A stretch of 26,137 nucleotides of DNA from CAYFVR01 sp964346545 (GTDB taxonomy: Bacteria > Desulfobacterota > Desulfobacteria > Desulfobacterales > Desulfococcaceae), in NCBI GenBank assembly GCA_964346545.1, contig CAYFVR010000025.1, forward strand, positions 1-26,137. The letters are read 5' to 3'. This document shows, piece after piece, positions 23,203-26,137 of the stretch. Position 1 is the stretch's first letter. The number at the start of each line of letters is the position of its first letter. The translations under genes and the position numbers were made by a program. Below the pieces are notes generated by a model. It saw nothing but the letters and a program-made list of their open reading frames with translations, was not told the DNA's origin and did not search any database.

Positions 23203-23490
23203 ATGAACAAGCTCGAATTGATCAAGGCCCTGGGGGAGGAGACCGGGCTGTCCCAACCGGAGGCCGCCTACATCGTTCGCTATTTTTTCGACGCCATGTC
23301 GGAAGCCCTGTGCAAGGGCGACCGGGTCGAAATCCGAGGGCTCTGGTCGTTTCACGTCAAGAACTATCCGAGTTACAAAGGCCGCAATCCCAAATCCGGA
23401 AAAGTGGTCACCGTCCAGGAGAAGTCGCTGCCGTATTTCAAATGCGGCAAGGAGCTTCGGGACCGGGTGAACGGCGGCCATTCCAACTGA
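23203..23490 (+). CDS. IHF/HU family DNA-binding protein (IHF-beta-like)
   Basis: This 95-residue nucleoid protein would dimerise and bend DNA. MNKLELIKALGEETGLSQPEA is the N-terminal helix pair, VEIRGLWSFHVKNY the dimer core, and GRNPKSGK (60-67) the arm tip with the intercalating Pro (P63). LPYFKCGKELRDRVN closes the family signature; the usual FKPGKEL proline is a Cys here (C81). The overall text resembles IHF-beta (IhfB) more than HU. ATG 23203 was chosen to give the normal length; an in-frame GTG at 23191 is possible. It stands alone, with a good promoter upstream and no clear terminator downstream. Confidence 0.9.
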   Translation: MNKLELIKALGEETGLSQPEAAYIVRYFFDAMSEALCKGDRVEIRGLWSFHVKNYPSYKGRNPKSGKVVTVQEKSLPYFKCGKELRDRVNGGHSN

Positions 23491-23833
23491 AGCGGACCCT
23501 TTCCGCGGGGAGCGGGCGGATGGCTTCAAATATCCAACAATTGTGCTTCGCCTTTCCGAGCCGGGAAACTTTTTTCGATGGACGTCGCCTGGTCCAGCTG
23601 CGACTGGTTTGGCCGCACAGATGTCGTTGCCGGCGGGTATGTCGCGAGCAGGGAACGCTCTTCGACCGGGAAGGGGAGCGGGATTCCGACCGGGATGAGC
23701 CGTCCGGGCGCTGAATCGGATCGCTCCGCGAAAAAAAAGCCTCCCTTTCCCGCGACGGGAAAGGGAGGCTCGTCGTTGATTTTCGGATCTCCCGCTCGGG
23801 GAAACGCCGTCGTTGAAACCGGCCCGGGTTAGA
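23491..23833. other. Convergent intergenic region
   Basis: Between the IHF/HU gene and the minus-strand outer-membrane protein. The left 240 bp hold no recognisable gene or terminator; open frames here have no ribosome site or domain. The right part contains the minus-strand terminator described separately. Confidence 0.55.
23731..23769 (-). terminator. Rho-independent terminator of the outer-membrane protein gene
   Basis: A perfect 14-bp stem (23769-23756 with 23752-23739) closes a 3-nt loop and is followed on the minus strand by eight T (23738-23731). It lies 65 bp after the stop of the minus-strand gene. Confidence 0.9.
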
Positions 23834-24559
23834 TTAGAAGTCCACCGAAATTCCCAGGCCGGCGTAGAGATGGCCGGTGTCGCCGTCGAAGCTTCGGCTC
23901 TTGATCCGGTCCTCGGCGCTGTCGGTCAGCGGAAAGGTGTAGCCCAGGGTGGTGTTGAGGGTGAAGTCCTGGTAGATGGGCACGGCCAGCTCGGCGAGCA
24001 GTTCGCCGGTGTTGAAATTGGTGAAGGAACCGGTCGTCTCGTTTTCGACGTTGAAGCTGATCAGCGCCTCCAGGTCCAGGACCATGTCCCGGGGCAGCTC
24101 GTGGGTGTAGCTGACGGAGGCGGTCATGTAGACGCCGTCGCCCTCGTCGAAATCCAGGTAGCCGGTCACCTTGGGGGTCAGAAACAGGTTGGTCAGGGTG
24201 AAGGATGCGTAAATTTCCTGGGTGTCTTTTTCCACGTCCAAGCCGTAATAAATGTAGCCGGCTTCGATGTCGATTTGATTCCGGGACAGCTGATAGTAAA
24301 GGGTCAAATCGGTCTCGGTGTGTTCTTCGCTTTCGGTGTCGTAGTTGGCCCACAGCTCCGCGCCGAAGCTTTTGTACATGAACCCGGCGTAGGGCTGCAC
24401 CACCCACTCGTCGCTCAGCTTCTGTCCCCGCCAGACGTAGTTGCTGAACAGGTCCACGGCGGCGTAGCCGCTTTTTTCATTCTCCTGGGCCCAGGCGGTT
24501 CCCGCGCCCATGGCGAGCCCGACGGTCAAAAGTAACGCGACAGCCAATAGCCTTTTCAT
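23834..24559 (-). CDS. TorF-like outer-membrane beta-barrel protein
   Basis: This 241-residue secreted protein has a clear signal peptide, MKRLLAVALLLTVGLAMG, with cleavage likely after AWA (residue 24). The mature part consists of alternating amphipathic strands (FGAELWANYDT, TDLTLYYQLS, IDIEAGYIYYGLD, EIYASFTLTN and so on) and ends GLGISVDF, with a terminal Phe as in Bam-assembled barrels. NYVWRGQKLSDE near residue 40 is the conserved opening of the TorF/Gcw_chp family of unknown function. ATG 24559 has an AAGGAGG ribosome site. It is a single gene with its own terminator, divergent from nifU across 211 bp. Porin-like transport is a guess; the family has no settled role. Confidence 0.85.
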   Translation of the reverse strand: MKRLLAVALLLTVGLAMGAGTAWAQENEKSGYAAVDLFSNYVWRGQKLSDEWVVQPYAGFMYKSFGAELWANYDTESEEHTETDLTLYYQLSRNQIDIEAGYIYYGLDVEKDTQEIYASFTLTNLFLTPKVTGYLDFDEGDGVYMTASVSYTHELPRDMVLDLEALISFNVENETTGSFTNFNTGELLAELAVPIYQDFTLNTTLGYTFPLTDSAEDRIKSRSFDGDTGHLYAGLGISVDF

Positions 24560-24770
24560 CTGCTTCCTCCTTGAAAAACGGTTGGGGGTCTCCTCCTTTC
24601 CGCCCGCGGAAGTTCACGGCCGGAAGTTTACGACGTATACGCGGAACACCCGGAGGTCGTCAATAACAAACCGGCGTGGAGCGGGCGTCGGCGTGCTTTC
24701 TTTTTCGGGGAAGGTGGTTATGTTTCGTGATCATCCATCCAAATCCATCGGAGATATCCGGAGGTCCAAT

Positions 24771-25613
24771 ATGTGGGAATATTCAGACAAGGTAAAGGAA
24801 CATTTTCTCAATCCGCGCAACGTCGGGGAGATCGAAAACCCCAGCGCGGTGGGCGAGGTCGGCTCCATGTCCTGCGGCGACGCCCTCAAGCTGACGCTCA
24901 CCGTGGACGAAGACGACCGGATCGTGGACGCGCGCTTCAAGACCTTCGGTTGCGCGTCCGCCATCGCCTCGTCTTCGGCCCTGACCGAAATGCTGAAGGG
25001 CAAGACCATCGCCGAAGCCGAGAAGATCACCAACGACGACATTGTGGCCTATCTCGGCGGGCTGCCCAAAGAAAAAATGCACTGTTCCGTCATGGGGCAG
25101 GAAGCATTGACCCATGCCATCGCCTGCTACCGCGGCGAGGCGGTGGAGGAAAAACCCGGCAACGTCGTCTGCGAATGCTTCGGCGTCACCGACCTGGAGA
25201 TCCGTTCCGCGCTGACCACCCATGATCTGCCCACCGTGGAGGAGGTCACGAACTTCATCAAGGCCGGCGGCGGCTGCGGCAAATGCCACGACCAGATCGA
25301 GGCGCTCATCGCCGAATCCCGGGGAGAGACCCCCGCGCCGCCCGCCGAAGCGCCGGCGGCGGCCGCTCCCATGACCAACCTTCAGAAGATGCACCGGATC
25401 GAGGCGGTTCTGACGGCCGACATCGCGCCGGCGATCGAAAAGGACGGCGGCCGGATCGAACTGATGGACGTGGACGGCGACGTGGTGAAGGTTCGCCTGG
25501 CCGGCGCCTGCGCCACTTGCGCCGCCGCCCAGATGACCCTCAAGGATTTCGTGGAAAAAACCCTTCGGGAAAAGGTGAAGCCGGAACTGACGGTGAAGGA
25601 GGTGCGCGGATGA
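24771..25613 (+). CDS. nifU: Three-domain NifU Fe-S cluster scaffold protein
   Basis: NifU assembles Fe-S clusters from iron and sulfur delivered by NifS. The 280-residue protein has all three domains. The IscU-like part (1-125) has its three scaffold cysteines C35, C61 and C105. The Bfd-type [2Fe-2S] part has VCECFGVT and GGGCGKCHDQ (four Cys). After a Pro/Ala linker comes the C-terminal NifU domain with GACATCAAAQM (CxxC). ATG 24771 (MWEYSDKVKEHFLNPRNVGEIENP) matches the usual NifU start and has GGAGG 7 nt upstream; the longer open frame is not real. The stop overlaps the nifS start. No nitrogenase gene is in the window, so it may serve general cluster assembly, as in other delta- and epsilon-type bacteria. 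Confidence 0.95.
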   Translation: MWEYSDKVKEHFLNPRNVGEIENPSAVGEVGSMSCGDALKLTLTVDEDDRIVDARFKTFGCASAIASSSALTEMLKGKTIAEAEKITNDDIVAYLGGLPKEKMHCSVMGQEALTHAIACYRGEAVEEKPGNVVCECFGVTDLEIRSALTTHDLPTVEEVTNFIKAGGGCGKCHDQIEALIAESRGETPAPPAEAPAAAAPMTNLQKMHRIEAVLTADIAPAIEKDGGRIELMDVDGDVVKVRLAGACATCAAAQMTLKDFVEKTLREKVKPELTVKEVRG

Positions 25614-26137
25614 AGCCGATATATTTGGACAACAACGCCACCACCGCCGTCGATCCCGAAGTAATTGACGCCATGTTGCCGGCGCTTCGGGACCACTACG
25701 GCAATCCCTCCAGCATGTACGGCATCGCCCGGGAAACCGCCTTTCTGCTCAAGGAGGCCCGCCGCCAGGTGGCCGACCTGATTGGCGCGGCGCCGGGGGA
25801 GATCGTCTTTGCCAGCTGCGGCACCGAAAGCGACGCCACCGCCGTCTGGTCGGCCCTGCGGTCTCGTCCGGATCGGAAGCATTTCATCACCTCCGCGGTG
25901 GAGCATTCCGCGATCAAGAACCTCGGGGAATTTCTCTCGGTCAACGGCTGGCGCGTCACCGCGGTCCCCGTGGACGGGGCGGGCCGGCTGGATATGGACT
26001 TTTTTCATGACCATCTGGACGACGACACCGCCGTGGTCAGCCTGATGTGGGCCAACAACGAAACCGGCGCGCTCTTTCCGGTGGAGGAGATCGCCCGGAC
26101 CTGTCGGGAGCGGGGCGTGCTCTTTCACACCGACGCC
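25610..26137 (+). CDS. nifS: Cysteine desulfurase NifS (5' part, runs off the window)
   Basis: NifS takes sulfur from cysteine with PLP and hands it to NifU. The 176 codons present show the class V aminotransferase start MKPIYLDNNATTAVDPEV, YGNPSSMYG, the PLP-phosphate contact ASCGTESD, the ring-stacking His in AVEHSAI, WANNETGALFP and, at the very end, FHTDA with the Asp that contacts the PLP nitrogen. The PLP lysine and active-site cysteine lie beyond the window. ATG 25610 overlaps the nifU stop (ATGA) and has AAGGAGG upstream. NifS versus IscS is decided here mainly by the NifU neighbour. Confidence 0.95.
   Translation, partial: MKPIYLDNNATTAVDPEVIDAMLPALRDHYGNPSSMYGIARETAFLLKEARRQVADLIGAAPGEIVFASCGTESDATAVWSALRSRPDRKHFITSAVEHSAIKNLGEFLSVNGWRVTAVPVDGAGRLDMDFFHDHLDDDTAVVSLMWANNETGALFPVEEIARTCRERGVLFHTDA

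Noticed and set aside
22920..23490. tRNA-Val as an integration site with a neighbouring IHF gene
   Set aside because: No integrase, no repeated tRNA 3' end and no island-like gene content follow; the IHF protein is ordinary chromosomal.
24510..24770. Upstream extension of the nifU frame
   Set aside because: NifU proteins begin MWEY...KVKEHF, and GGAGG sits at the proper distance from ATG 24771.

Overview
The window is GC-rich chromosomal DNA from a Gram-negative bacterium, most likely of the Desulfobacterota (delta-proteobacterial) type. The support is lnt, an outer-membrane barrel protein, YchJ, DksA, an IHF-type protein, ScpA/ScpB, a three-domain NifU followed by NifS, and mostly tight ATGA gene junctions. 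This lineage call is an inference from gene content, not from a marker-gene search. A run of exactly 100 N (11131-11230) marks a scaffold join of unknown true length.

Layout. 1-2741: the end of a Gate-type membrane protein, a lower-GC UPF0175/DUF3368 (PIN) toxin-antitoxin pair and an EamA transporter, with loose spacing typical of an accessory patch. 2742-5577: thiD, an unusual crotonase-family enzyme, a REP-like element, a strong terminator and an HD-domain phosphohydrolase. 5575-8334: a 102-bp MITE-like element that touches the 3' end of prfB (RF2, with an intact programmed +1 frameshift site), translationally coupled to lnt; dksA is divergent. 9032-14316 (minus strand): a purine/nucleoside acquisition cluster, in transcription order BMP-type binding protein, two permeases, assembly gap, xanthine-guanine phosphoribosyltransferase, double ATPase. 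ychJ lies upstream on the same strand.

15182-20282 (plus strand): a membrane hybrid histidine kinase (HAMP-GAF-PAS-HisKA-HATPase-REC) whose 3' end overlaps a 745-residue protein joining a metallo-beta-lactamase-fold hydrolase to two degenerate cyclic-nucleotide-binding-like domains. This pair is the best candidate in the window for an undescribed signalling system. 20429-22879: trpS, scpA and scpB. 22920-22994: tRNA-Val(CAC) with a clear promoter and terminator. Then an IHF/HU protein, a divergent TorF-like outer-membrane protein with its own terminator, and nifU-nifS; nifS runs off the end of the window.

How it works together: most of the window is housekeeping (translation, chromosome segregation, lipoprotein maturation, Fe-S assembly, purine salvage, thiamin). 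The TA/EamA patch, the two small repeat elements and the kinase/MBL pair are the accessory or less explained parts. No CRISPR array, rRNA, intact insertion sequence, prophage or replication origin was seen.
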